64,000 bases of DNA from Acetitomaculum ruminis DSM 5522 (GTDB taxonomy: Bacteria > Bacillota > Clostridia > Lachnospirales > Lachnospiraceae), in NCBI RefSeq assembly GCF_900112085.1, contig NZ_FOJY01000008.1, forward strand, positions 6,119 to 70,118. The letters run 5' to 3'. Each line of letters begins with the position of its first letter. The first letter of the stretch is position 1. This document shows positions 8,457 through 17,746 of the stretch, one piece after another. Under the pieces are notes generated by a model. The model was not told the origin of the DNA and made no database searches. It worked only from the letters and a program-made list of their open reading frames with translations. The translations under genes were made by a program, and so were the position numbers.

Positions 8457-9383
8457 TTGAAGGTAATAGAAATCAATAATCTTGTAAAAAAATACAGGGG
8501 AAACCTTGCGGTGGATGATATTTCCTTTTCAGTAAATGAAGGTGAATTATTTGCATTTTTAGGGGAAAACGGTGCCGGAAAATCCACCACAATAAATATG
8601 CTTTGTACGATTTTGGAAAAAACCTCCGGGGAGGCAAAAATCTGTGGTCATGTTCTAGGAAAAGAAGATGATGAAATAAGAAAGAAAATCGGGATAGTTT
8701 TCCAAAATTCGGTTTTAGATAAAAAATTAACCGTAAGGGAAAATCTTTATACCAGGGGGTCTTACTATTCTTTAAGTAAAAAAGAAATAAAAGAAAGATT
8801 GGAAAAAATCTCAAATTTTTTTAAACTGGAGGAAATCGCAAAGCAAAAATACGGCACACTTTCCGGAGGACAAAGGCGAAGAGTGGATATAGCAAGAGCT
8901 CTTATAAATAATCCTAAAATATTATTTTTAGACGAGCCTACCACAGGTCTTGATCCAAAATCCAGAAGAATGGTCTGGGATTTTATTGATTATCTTAGAA
9001 AAGAAAAATCCATGACTATATTTTTAACAACCCACTACATGGAAGAAACCAGAAATGCAGATAAAGTCCTTATCCTTGACAAAGGAAAGGTAATGTGTCA
9101 GGGAACTCCTGCCGAGCTTAAAACAAAATATACCTCATCAAGACTTATTTGGTATGTTGAAAAGTCAGAGGAAAATAAAAAAATCCTTTCTAAAACTCCT
9201 GACAATTTAGAAATAGCTACAGGCAAAATTTCTTATGATGTGGATCACTATATAATTCCTTTTAAAGGCATAATTACCGATTTTTTGTATGAAAACAAAG
9301 AAGTTTTTACTGATTATGAAATAATTAAGGGAAGTATGGATGATGTATTTTTAAACATCACAGGAAAGGAGTTTATACAATGA
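8457..9383 (+). CDS. ABC transporter ATPase, DrrA-like (ABC-2 exporter)
   Basis: 308 residues with Walker A GENGAGKST, Q-loop GIVFQNSVLD, signature LSGGQRRR, Walker B ILFLDEPTTGLD and a switch His in TTHYMEET. The roughly 100-residue C-terminal tail is the DrrA-type extension. The start is a TTG at 8457. An AGAGGAG sits 12 nt upstream, and an out-of-frame ATG at 8447 would make a 10-codon peptide overlapping the start. The next gene overlaps by 4 bp (ATGA) and encodes the membrane partner. Substrate unknown; this family exports drugs, lipids or other amphiphiles. Confidence 0.9.
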   Translation: MKVIEINNLVKKYRGNLAVDDISFSVNEGELFAFLGENGAGKSTTINMLCTILEKTSGEAKICGHVLGKEDDEIRKKIGIVFQNSVLDKKLTVRENLYTRGSYYSLSKKEIKERLEKISNFFKLEEIAKQKYGTLSGGQRRRVDIARALINNPKILFLDEPTTGLDPKSRRMVWDFIDYLRKEKSMTIFLTTHYMEETRNADKVLILDKGKVMCQGTPAELKTKYTSSRLIWYVEKSEENKKILSKTPDNLEIATGKISYDVDHYIIPFKGIITDFLYENKEVFTDYEIIKGSMDDVFLNITGKEFIQ

Positions 9384-10294
9384 GAGGATTTTTAGGATTA
9401 ACAAAAAGAAATATATTAGTATATTTCAAGGACTTTCAGGCAGTGATATTTTCTCTTATGACATCTATCATAGTATTTGCCCTTTATTTACTCTTTTTAA
9501 AGGACAGCTATGTGGAATCCATAGAAAATTCCATGAAGGGACTTGAAGATTATATAACCTCGGGAAATGTTGAAATGCTGGTAAATCTAATACTCCTTAC
9601 GGGAATTTTAGGTTCTGCCCTTATAACAGTTCCTTATAACTGTCTTACAACCATAGTATCAGATAAGGAAAAGAAGATAGATTATGATATATTGGCAACT
9701 CCTATAAAAAGGTGGAAAATCATAGTTTCTTATTTTTTATCAGCCACTATATCAGCTATTATAATGTCCTCAATAATTCTTACCACAGGTTTATTAATTC
9801 TTAAATCCATGGGAGATTTATATATTTCATCTCAGAGTGTGGCATATGCATATTTATTGATTGTGGTGGGAGCCTGTTCAACCACGGCACTTTTTATGAT
9901 AGTAATAATGTTTTTCAAGACCGTATCCTCTGCAGGAGCCTTCTCTGGGTTATTGTCTGCGGCCAGTGGATTTGTAATCGGAGCATATATACCAACAAGC
10001 GAATTTTCCGAAGAGGTTCAGACTTTTTGTAATATTTTTCCTGGTACCCATACTACAGTAGTTTTTAGAAATCTGCTTATTAAGGGACTTTTAAAGCACA
10101 TTGATAATGAAATTGGTGGAATTGATAAGGGGAATTTTGTAAAAGGAATGAAGGAGACCTTTGCCTTTAATATAAGCTTTTTGGGGGATAAGATAAAATT
10201 ATCAGACTCTGTATTGTATGTGATTATAATGACCTTTGTCAGCGTTTTGGTGATGATATTTGTCTATAATAAAACCTATAAGAGAAAATCGTAA
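9380..10294 (+). CDS. ABC-2 type transporter permease
   Basis: 304-residue membrane protein with about six hydrophobic spans, a large extracytoplasmic loop after the first and another before the last. This is the topology of the DrrB/ABC-2 family. It overlaps the ATPase gene by 4 bp, which indicates translational coupling and a two-gene exporter. No specific substrate motif is visible. Confidence 0.85.
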   Translation: MRGFLGLTKRNILVYFKDFQAVIFSLMTSIIVFALYLLFLKDSYVESIENSMKGLEDYITSGNVEMLVNLILLTGILGSALITVPYNCLTTIVSDKEKKIDYDILATPIKRWKIIVSYFLSATISAIIMSSIILTTGLLILKSMGDLYISSQSVAYAYLLIVVGACSTTALFMIVIMFFKTVSSAGAFSGLLSAASGFVIGAYIPTSEFSEEVQTFCNIFPGTHTTVVFRNLLIKGLLKHIDNEIGGIDKGNFVKGMKETFAFNISFLGDKIKLSDSVLYVIIMTFVSVLVMIFVYNKTYKRKS

Positions 10295-10485
10295 AAAATC
10301 ATTCCTGATTAACAAGATAAGCTTGTTACAAGAAAATAGTTAGCTGACGATATGATTAGTAAGAAGGAAGTTGACATTATTTTTAAATTTGATGTCATGT
10401 TGGTTAAGATTAAATAAGCACTTTTAAGCTTTTTAAAAACGGGAATTACCATGGCATATTTAGTATAATACGAGGAGTGAGAAGT

Positions 10486-11004
10486 TTGAAAAAAGCTATC
10501 AGCATAATTGCCTCTTTTCTGGCCTTACTGCTTGTTTTGGCCGGTATGGCATATTATTCTTTTAATACTTCAAAATCAGAAATTGAAAAAGCGCTGGATT
10601 TAAACTTAAGTTCTGCCACGGAAAAATCCTATGTGGATAATCATGGTGGTTTTATGGGGGATGGTGTAAGCGTTGGCATTATTGATTGCGAGTCCACCAA
10701 TGTAAAGAAACAGATTACAAATGCCAAACATTGGAAAAAGCTTCCGGCAGTTGAAGAATTTAATTCCCTTGTTTTTGGGAAAGCTTCGGATAGTTCCTAT
10801 GAAAGCCCTATGATTGCAGATGAAGACGGATATGCTTATATTCCAACGGTTAAAAACGGTTATTATTATTTTAAAGACAGAAATTCAGATGCCAGGGATA
10901 TTTACAATATAAGTGCAGCCTGTAAAAGGGCATCTTTTAATTTTGATATTGCTGTATATGACTGTGATACAAATACCTTATATTTTTTGTCATTAGATAC
11001 ATAA
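10486..11004 (+). CDS. Hypothetical membrane-anchored or secreted protein
   Basis: 172 residues starting at TTG 10486, with GAGGAG 8 nt upstream; an in-frame GTG at 10477 overlaps that site and is less likely. The N-terminus is a signal peptide or anchor (KKAISIIASFLALLLVLAGMAYYSF). The remainder is hydrophilic with DGYAYIPTV and NGYYYF segments that could be beta-strands. No family recognised. It is followed by a bidirectional terminator. It lies 190 bp after the ABC exporter, so co-transcription is uncertain. Confidence 0.65.
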   Translation: MKKAISIIASFLALLLVLAGMAYYSFNTSKSEIEKALDLNLSSATEKSYVDNHGGFMGDGVSVGIIDCESTNVKKQITNAKHWKKLPAVEEFNSLVFGKASDSSYESPMIADEDGYAYIPTVKNGYYYFKDRNSDARDIYNISAACKRASFNFDIAVYDCDTNTLYFLSLDT

Positions 11005-11014
11005 ATAAAAAAGG

Positions 11015-11052
11015 GGCTCTTATGAGATAATCTCGTAAGAGCCGCCTTTTTT
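11015..11052. terminator. Bidirectional terminator between convergent genes
   Basis: 13-bp stem from GGCTCTTATGAGA to TCTCGTAAGAGCC (11015-11043) with one wobble. It is flanked by an A-tract on the left and a T-run on the right, so it can serve the plus gene ending at 11004 and the minus gene ending at 11085. Confidence 0.88.
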
Positions 11053-11084
11053 GCAAATTAATATATCTTAAGATAAAGACTAAC

Positions 11085-14000
11085 TTATTTAACTACTTTT
11101 ACGGTAATAACTTTTTGAACACCTGCTATGGTGACTGTAATCTTAACAGTACCAACCTTGCGGGCCTTTATTACACCGTTTGTTGTTACGGTAGCTATGG
11201 CTTTATTTTTTGAAGCCCATTTAAAACTTCCCTTGAAGTTGGAGGTAACAGTTATTTTAGCTGTTTTTCCAACTTTTAATTTTATGGTAGTTTTTGAAGG
11301 TTTAACAGTTACCTTTTTAACAGTAATAGTTGCTGTTTTTGTATAAGCTCCAACAGATGCTGTTATTTTTACTTTTCCAGCAGATTTTGCAACTACCACA
11401 CCTTCACTTGATACGGTAGCAACCTTAGGATTTGAAGATTTCCAGGTTACTTTTTCGTCTGTTCCTTTTACAGTGGCTTTAAGAGTAATAGTCTTTTGAG
11501 TCGTAGTGTAAAGGGTTGCAGATTGTTTGTTAAGAGTAATAGCTATACCGTCTACATTACCTGAAACAAGTACGTTATATTTAAGTTTTGCAACATTAAG
11601 GCTGGTGTACTTAGTTACATAGGTCTTTGCCTCATCACTAAGGGCGTCATAAGCTTTAAATGCCTCATTTATTGCATTTTCGCTCTTAAGACTTACAGTT
11701 CCTATTGCCAAGATAAGGTCATCAACTTTTTTAGCCTCTTCCTTTAAGCCTGCAATTCTTTCTGCTTCCTTTTTAGCAGCCTCTTGAAGCTCTTTTTCTT
11801 TAGCGGCAGCTTCTTCATCTTCTTTGGCTTTCTTAGAAAGATAGCTTTCAGCATTAAGAAGTGAATTGTAGTTAACAACTAAAGCTTTAACCTCTGAAGA
11901 AACGGCATCATAAGCCTTTCTAGCAGCAGTAACGGAATCTGCATTTGTGTAATCAATAGTAGAAATAAGATTAATAATAACTTTAGCAGCTTCGTTAAGT
12001 TCTTTTTCCTTAGCAGCAGCCTCTTGTGCTTCTTTTTCCTTAGCGGCAGCTTCTTCATCTTCTTTGGCTTTTTTAGCAAGATAGCTTTCAGCATTAAGAA
12101 GAGTATTGTAGTTAATAACTAAGGCCTTAACCTCTGAAGAAGCGGCATCATAAGCCTTTCTAGCAGCAGTAACGGAATCTGCATTTGTGTAATCAATAGC
12201 AGAAATAAGATTAATAATAACTTTAGCAGCCTCGTTAAGTTCTTTTTCCTTTTTAGCAGCTTCCAAAGCCTCTTTTTCTTTAGCGGCAGCTTCTTCATCT
12301 TCTTTAGCTTTTTTAGCAAGATAGCTTTCAGCATTAACAAGAGTATTGTAGTTAACAACTAACTCCTTAACCTCTGAAGAAGCAGCATCATAAGCCTTTC
12401 TAGCAGCAGTAACGGAATCTGCATCTGTATAATCAATAGCGGAAATAAGTTTAATTATTTCCTTAGCAGCCTCGTTAAGCTCTTTTTCTTTAGTAAGTTT
12501 GGCAAATTCTTCCTCTGCCTCTTTTAAGATATCAAGTTTTTCTACGAATTCTTTAGCTGCCTCTGATAATTTTTCGTAAGCCTCTTTAGCAGCGTTAATC
12601 TTTTTCTCGCTCTTTAAGCTTACATCACCGATTTTTTCGATTAAGGCATCTACTTCTTTTGCTTCTTTAACAAGAAGTTCCTTATAATCTTCTTTTGCCT
12701 TAGAAAGCTTGGTCTCATTGGTAACTAAAGCTTTTTCATCTTCCGTAAGGGCATCATAAGCTGTCTGGGCTTTGTCAATGGCATCTTTTGATTCTAAGCT
12801 AACCTCACCGATTGCATCAATTAAGGTGGTTACATTTTGAACTGCCTTTAATGAATTATATTTGGCAAGTTTTTCCTCTAAGGAAGCCAGATTTTTAACT
12901 AAAGCTTTTGCATCGTCAGATAAATTATCATAGGCTTCTTTAACAGCTAAAACATCACTATCAAGGTTTATTTCATCCCCAAGTTTTGCGATTGCTTCAT
13001 CTACCAGGGCAGCCTCTTCATTGTCTGAATATTTTTCAATGGTAAGAATAGGATAAATGTTATCGTAAATTATTGAGCCCTTTGTAAAGGAAGCACTTAT
13101 GCTATTTGCACTTGCTTTAAGTTCATCACTTGAAAGAACTGTAGCAGAAACATAACTATAATTATTTCCGCTTACTCTTGATGCACAACCCTTAAGTACA
13201 TAGGAATTAGAAATAAGTCCTTTTACAATATCCATATTAGTCTGGGCATTTTTGACAATAGGATCTCCATTAAATCTACCTACTACTGAACCAACATAAC
13301 TACCTGATGTGGCAGTAACTTGTCCGCTGTTATAGGAATTGGATATTTTACCGATTACTCCAAGGAAGTTACCGTAAAATTTACCAACAAGCCCACCAAC
13401 TTCTTCGGCACCTTTTATGGCACCTGTATTATAGCAGCTGTCAATATGTGGCATTCCTTCACCCATGATACCGCCGCATCCACCTTTTGAGCTGTGGGTA
13501 CAGGTAATATTACCTTTGTTAAAGCAGTTTTTAATTTTAATACCAATATCAGTAGCTTTTCTTTCAATAAACTGTCCGTTTCCGATAATTCCACCGGCTG
13601 TGTAATTTGTGGTTGTAATATTTCCGTAGTTTCCACAGTTTTCTATAAGTAAATCTTTACTTGTGGTTTCTGTATCAAAAATAGTATGGGAAATAATACC
13701 TGCAAGAATTGAACCACCGGATACATTACCATAGTTAAAGCAGTTTTTAATTTCCTTAAGACATTTTGAGTCGCCTACGATACCTGCTGAATAAGAATTC
13801 TGGGCAGTTGATTCAATATTTCCGTAGTTTTTACAATTTCTAATGTAAACATTTGGATTAGTTATACTACCTACAATACCGGCATTATTTGCCTTTGATG
13901 AAGTAATATCAACTTTATTTACAAGATTTTCAAGATAAACAACGGAATCCTCCTCAGGGATGCACCCAACAATACCAGCTATGAAAAAGCCGGAGGTATG

Positions 14001-16790
14001 TGTACCTTTTCCTTCTACAGTTAAGTTTGAAATGGTAATTGGAAGTGATTTTTTCACATCTTTATCATCGATTTTTATAGTTGTCTTTGTGCCACGAACA
14101 TAGCCAAAAAGACCGTCTGCATAATTATCAATGGTTAGGGAAATGTTTTTAATTGTATGTCCCTGACCGTCAAAGATACCGGCATATGAGAGATCATAGT
14201 CTGAACCGATGGGAGTCCATGGTTTATCTCCAAGGTCAATATCTGCATCTAAAACAATTTTTGCATTAGATGGAAATTCACCAGCATTAATTTTTGTAGC
14301 TATCCAGTATAACTGGCTTGGATAGGAAACAGTGTAAAGTTTGTAATCAACTTCATAGCTTGTTCCATCAATTGTCACCGGAACTTTAATATCACTTGGA
14401 GTAACAGGGGTTGCAGTCTGGCCATCCCAGATTAAATCCGGTAATTTAACCAGGTTAATATCAATAGTTCTTTCCACATTTTCTTTATCTACTTCAAAGC
14501 TTCCTTCTAAATCCTCGTAGCCTTCTTTGGTAGCCTTGTAGCTGTAGCTTCCGCAAGGAAGAGTATAGGTATTAGTTGTACCTTCCTTAGGCTCAATTAC
14601 TGTACCTTCAGAGTTTTTAACAGTAATTAAAGCACCTTCAACAGTAGGATTTAAGGTAATATCATAGGATTTTTCCACACCTACTTCAAAACTTACATCA
14701 GGAAGCTGTCCGAAAAAGGCAGTTCTTACACCGGCTGTGAAATTAGGATTTTTACCTACAGTGTAGGAAATACCTCTGTGATCTCCATAAGGTGAACCAA
14801 AGCCGGATTCTAATATATAACCATTGGAAAGGGTAATGGTTCCGTCTTCTATATCTTCAGCAAGAGCTACCTCTACATAAGAATACTTTGAAGCAAAGGT
14901 ATATTGATTTCCTTTACTTTTAACACTTGCCTTTTCATTAGAGGAAGTATATTTGACAGTTCCTGACATGTTATAAACCCCTGCAAGTTTGTTACAAGGT
15001 ATATAATAGGTATCAAAATTAATTCTAAGAGTATCTCCGCCCTTAGGTCTTTCTCCCGGATGAGTTTCATTTTCAATGGTATAACTTACTTCTTTGGCAG
15101 AAAGAACCTGATAGGTGCTTTTTCCATCTTTGGTAAGTTTTACAATGTTTCTTCCCTTGGTAAGGTTAAGAGTGTAAGTTCCGTTATCATTTGTTACACC
15201 CTTTGTGGAAAATCCACCATTGTAGCTAAGAGCAGTGTCAGTAAGAGTAGGATTTAAAAGTTCTACTGTAGTTCCTTCACTTGGAGTAAAGCTGTATTTT
15301 GCCCCTTCCTCACCTTTAAGGTAATAAAATACATCTAATTCTGCGTCTACATTTACTCCGGCAAGTTTCATTGTAGTATTTTGGTTATTGGCATTATTTT
15401 CGTGAATTTTCATTCCGGTATCAATGTCTGCTTTTTCTGCACCAACTGTAACTACAAATACACCGGTATTTTCAGGCCAGATAGCGCCATATAAATCCTC
15501 AAAGCATTTAAAGGCGTCATAGGTAACCTTAACAATAGCTGTTCCATTTCCTACTGCTGTAATAAGTCCGTTTTCATCGACTTTTACAACGTTTGTGGAG
15601 GTATCACCATTTTCATCTATTACTTCATAATGATAATCAGGCTCCATGAAATAGTTGTTTGCCCATCCATCAATAGCTTCCCAGTTTCTGAGATTTACTA
15701 TCTGGAAGGTATCACCAACCTTGTCCAGAGAAAGGTAGTTTTTCTCATTTATATTTAAAAACACATCTGCTACATTTGAGTTACTGTTATGAGTAAGATC
15801 TCTATCGATGGTTTTTGGATCTCCTGATAACATATCTTCTGTAACATTTAAAGGTTCAAGAGTATTACTCATTTTAAAATAATCACAATAAGTAAGTGCT
15901 CCTTTTTTACTTAATCTGTAATTATATTGAGTTGCATCTGCTAATTTAAAGATATATGTAGTAGTTCCATCACTTGTTGATTTAGAAACAGGTAAAATCT
16001 CTGTGAAATATTGATAATGATTAATTTTCTGACCAACAAAGACAGTGATATCTTCCGGAGCAGTGATTTTATAATCATATCCTTGTGGGATTTTTCCTGA
16101 GATAGATTGTGCAGCAGAAGAATAAGTTACTGTCACACTTGAAGTAAATGATAAATATCCTTCATCAGATAAAGTAGCGTTTGGGGCTAATTCATAAAAG
16201 AAAGTCTCCCCGCAAAGTCCCAGGCCATGGGCATAGCCGTCATTTGCAGCTGTGGAAAGATTCATGTAGTTGGTTTTTGAGGACATGCCAACCTTAACAT
16301 TATACTCATTTCCTACAGTCCATCCGGAGTTTGTAGCTTTAAATTTCAGTTCTTTAAACTGATAGGTTTTTCCTTCGGATTTTTCGTCTACGGTAATGCT
16401 TGCACCACCTATGCTTTGTCCATCCTTGTTAAAACCTTCATAAGTGTAGGTTCCCTCTTTAAGACTTACATCATATGTGTTGATGTTGGAAGCAATCGTA
16501 GGCTCTGACAGTGTAACCTCCTTGTTTTTCGAGTCAAAAAGTTTAATAGTTGTGTTTGCCGGAGCTATCTGCAGTTTTACTGCATGGTTTTCTTCGGCAT
16601 TTGTGTTTTGTAAAGCCGAGGCTTCACTTTGACCTGGAAGGGCTGATGTTTGAGAGTTAGCCTCATCCATTGTAACAATGCTTTCGTTTTCTTTAGCCAG
16701 TGCATTCAAGGTAGTAGTTGGTGCCATTGATGCAGCCATTACAGAAGCTAAAAAAAGCGATGTTAGTCGTTTTGTTACGTTCTTTTTCAT
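11085..16790 (-). CDS. Giant secreted GLUG/helical-repeat/BIG2 surface protein
   Basis: About 1901 residues. The ATG at 16790 has AGGAGT 8 nt upstream; a GTG three codons earlier is the alternative. A signal peptide (KRLTSLFLASVMAASMAPTT) ends near residue 35. Residues about 50-850 form beta-rich segments, including PEGA-like units (GTYTYEGFNKDGQSIGG, YSYKATKEGYEDLEG). Residues about 860-1180 carry a GLUG-type region (IFDGQGHTIKNIS, then repeated AGIVG/CxNYGNI units). Residues about 1270-1740 are alpha-helical FIVAR-like repeats, three of which are near-exact 80-residue copies. Two BIG2-like domains end the protein. No LPXTG is seen, so attachment may be non-covalent or through another sorting signal. 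Likely adhesin or cell-wall-associated protein; ligand unknown. Confidence 0.85.
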   Translation of the reverse strand: MKKNVTKRLTSLFLASVMAASMAPTTTLNALAKENESIVTMDEANSQTSALPGQSEASALQNTNAEENHAVKLQIAPANTTIKLFDSKNKEVTLSEPTIASNINTYDVSLKEGTYTYEGFNKDGQSIGGASITVDEKSEGKTYQFKELKFKATNSGWTVGNEYNVKVGMSSKTNYMNLSTAANDGYAHGLGLCGETFFYELAPNATLSDEGYLSFTSSVTVTYSSAAQSISGKIPQGYDYKITAPEDITVFVGQKINHYQYFTEILPVSKSTSDGTTTYIFKLADATQYNYRLSKKGALTYCDYFKMSNTLEPLNVTEDMLSGDPKTIDRDLTHNSNSNVADVFLNINEKNYLSLDKVGDTFQIVNLRNWEAIDGWANNYFMEPDYHYEVIDENGDTSTNVVKVDENGLITAVGNGTAIVKVTYDAFKCFEDLYGAIWPENTGVFVVTVGAEKADIDTGMKIHENNANNQNTTMKLAGVNVDAELDVFYYLKGEEGAKYSFTPSEGTTVELLNPTLTDTALSYNGGFSTKGVTNDNGTYTLNLTKGRNIVKLTKDGKSTYQVLSAKEVSYTIENETHPGERPKGGDTLRINFDTYYIPCNKLAGVYNMSGTVKYTSSNEKASVKSKGNQYTFASKYSYVEVALAEDIEDGTITLSNGYILESGFGSPYGDHRGISYTVGKNPNFTAGVRTAFFGQLPDVSFEVGVEKSYDITLNPTVEGALITVKNSEGTVIEPKEGTTNTYTLPCGSYSYKATKEGYEDLEGSFEVDKENVERTIDINLVKLPDLIWDGQTATPVTPSDIKVPVTIDGTSYEVDYKLYTVSYPSQLYWIATKINAGEFPSNAKIVLDADIDLGDKPWTPIGSDYDLSYAGIFDGQGHTIKNISLTIDNYADGLFGYVRGTKTTIKIDDKDVKKSLPITISNLTVEGKGTHTSGFFIAGIVGCIPEEDSVVYLENLVNKVDITSSKANNAGIVGSITNPNVYIRNCKNYGNIESTAQNSYSAGIVGDSKCLKEIKNCFNYGNVSGGSILAGIISHTIFDTETTSKDLLIENCGNYGNITTTNYTAGGIIGNGQFIERKATDIGIKIKNCFNKGNITCTHSSKGGCGGIMGEGMPHIDSCYNTGAIKGAEEVGGLVGKFYGNFLGVIGKISNSYNSGQVTATSGSYVGSVVGRFNGDPIVKNAQTNMDIVKGLISNSYVLKGCASRVSGNNYSYVSATVLSSDELKASANSISASFTKGSIIYDNIYPILTIEKYSDNEEAALVDEAIAKLGDEINLDSDVLAVKEAYDNLSDDAKALVKNLASLEEKLAKYNSLKAVQNVTTLIDAIGEVSLESKDAIDKAQTAYDALTEDEKALVTNETKLSKAKEDYKELLVKEAKEVDALIEKIGDVSLKSEKKINAAKEAYEKLSEAAKEFVEKLDILKEAEEEFAKLTKEKELNEAAKEIIKLISAIDYTDADSVTAARKAYDAASSEVKELVVNYNTLVNAESYLAKKAKEDEEAAAKEKEALEAAKKEKELNEAAKVIINLISAIDYTNADSVTAARKAYDAASSEVKALVINYNTLLNAESYLAKKAKEDEEAAAKEKEAQEAAAKEKELNEAAKVIINLISTIDYTNADSVTAARKAYDAVSSEVKALVVNYNSLLNAESYLSKKAKEDEEAAAKEKELQEAAKKEAERIAGLKEEAKKVDDLILAIGTVSLKSENAINEAFKAYDALSDEAKTYVTKYTSLNVAKLKYNVLVSGNVDGIAITLNKQSATLYTTTQKTITLKATVKGTDEKVTWKSSNPKVATVSSEGVVVAKSAGKVKITASVGAYTKTATITVKKVTVKPSKTTIKLKVGKTAKITVTSNFKGSFKWASKNKAIATVTTNGVIKARKVGTVKITVTIAGVQKVITVKVVK
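11791..12510 (-). repeat. Three tandem 240-bp repeats inside the giant surface gene
   Basis: The same sequence recurs exactly 240 bp apart, for example GCATTTGTGTAATCAATAG at 11941 and 12181 and a diverged version at 12421. TCTTTTTC(C/T)TTAGCGGCAGC starts the units at 11791, 12031 and 12271. Each unit encodes 80 residues (the SAIDY-TDADSVTAARKAYDA type helix pair plus a Lys/Glu/Ala-rich linker). The first two copies are closer to one another than to the third. Such runs expand and contract by recombination. Confidence 0.92.
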
Positions 16791-16832
16791 TAATATCACT
16801 CCTATACATAAAAATTATATTCTTTTTTAAGC

Positions 16833-16896
16833 AAAAAACCCCCTTGAGTTGACCGGGGAAAGAGATTTTTCCCCGGTAGGTGAGATAAAACTCAAG
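16833..16896 (-). ncRNA. Structured leader RNA / attenuator-like element upstream of giant surface gene
   Basis: Read on the minus strand: an outer 8-bp stem CTTGAGTT/AACTCAAG (16889-16896 with 16843-16850), then an 11-base unpaired strand TTATCTCACCT on one side only, then a 10-bp inner stem ACCGGGGAAA/TTTCCCCGGT (16852-16877). It is followed by GGGGG and six T (16833-16843). It lies 43 nt before the start codon and downstream of a sigma-A-like promoter. The asymmetric internal loop over a terminator-like 3' end suggests conditional termination. I do not recognise a known riboswitch class. Confidence 0.6.
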
Positions 16897-16961
16897 ATTT
16901 AATAAAATTTCGACATTCATAAAATAATTAAAGCTTTTTACTCAAAATCGAATACTTTTTA

Positions 16962-16990
16962 AATATATAATTTTTAAATGCCTGTGTCAA
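16962..16990 (-). promoter_or_regulatory. Sigma-A promoter for the giant surface gene
   Basis: On the minus strand TTGACA (16985-16990), 17-bp spacer, TATATT (16962-16967). It would give a 5' leader of about 165 nt containing the structured element at 16833-16896. Confidence 0.75.
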
Positions 16991-17094
16991 TGGACTATAT
17001 CTACTATTTTTAAGTGCAAAATATGGTAAAATTGACAAAAACCTTAGAAATAAAGCAAATAAAAGCCGATAAACAAAGGAGCAGTAAAGCTGAT

Positions 17095-17123
17095 TTGTCC
17101 TAACAGGATTTTTTTTGTATAAT
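17095..17123 (+). promoter_or_regulatory. Sigma-A promoter for the 17189 gene pair
   Basis: TTGTCC (17095-17100), 17-bp spacer, TATAAT (17118-17123). The start codon lies 66 nt further on. Confidence 0.72.
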
Positions 17124-17188
17124 ATTTATTATTATTTTTAAAGTGGATTTGCACTGGCCGCCATACAAATCACCTTAAGGAGGAAAAA

Positions 17189-17746
17189 TTGAGTTTAAGT
17201 TGGAGTAAAATAAGAAATATTTTGGAAAAAGATTTGCTTTGTGAAAAGCTTAGGGGTAGGGTTAAGTATTTTTTTACCATTTACAGAAAAGCAGATGATC
17301 AATACGGAAGATTTGCCCTGGAATTAGATGGAAAAGAGATATATAGGGGGAATCCCTATAATGAAGACCATTACCTGTATCCTAAATACTATGAGTTAAA
17401 AGAAGCGGAAGACAGGGAAAAAAATATTACAAATGAGGATGATTTCTACTGTGAGTGGGATGAAGAATGCGATATACGATATGAAAAAGCTAATCTTATA
17501 AGCATTGCAGAAGGTCATGGAGATTCCATGCTTATAATAAGAGACATTAAAGAATACATAAATATGCCTGTAAAAGAAGCATTGTACTCTGAAAATTATA
17601 TTTATAAAATGATGGCCATGCTTGACCGTCGGGTGGGAAAACGAACCTTAGAAAACAGGGTAAAGGAATATCCCGGGTTACCTGACTGGCTTAAAAAGAT
17701 ATACCAGGCAAGATTTGAAGTGGAGGGAATAAAATATGAGAACTAA
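17189..17746 (+). CDS. Small cytoplasmic protein, SF0329-like family
   Basis: 185 residues, TTG start with AAGGAGG 5 nt upstream. The opening LSWSKIRNILEKDLLCEKLRGRV and the later YGRFALELDGKEIYRGN and YYELK segments recall the SF0329 family of small uncharacterised proteins. No signal peptide or membrane span. The 3' end overlaps the next gene by 11 bp, indicating translational coupling. Function unknown. Confidence 0.7.
   Translation: MSLSWSKIRNILEKDLLCEKLRGRVKYFFTIYRKADDQYGRFALELDGKEIYRGNPYNEDHYLYPKYYELKEAEDREKNITNEDDFYCEWDEECDIRYEKANLISIAEGHGDSMLIIRDIKEYINMPVKEALYSENYIYKMMAMLDRRVGKRTLENRVKEYPGLPDWLKKIYQARFEVEGIKYEN

Noticed and set aside
10464-10469. TATAAT as promoter for the 10486 gene
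   Set aside because: Transcription would begin at or after the GAGGAG ribosome site, leaving it outside the mRNA; no matching -35.
11791-12510. Tandem repeats as a CRISPR array
   Set aside because: Units are contiguous 240-bp coding repeats in frame, without spacers.
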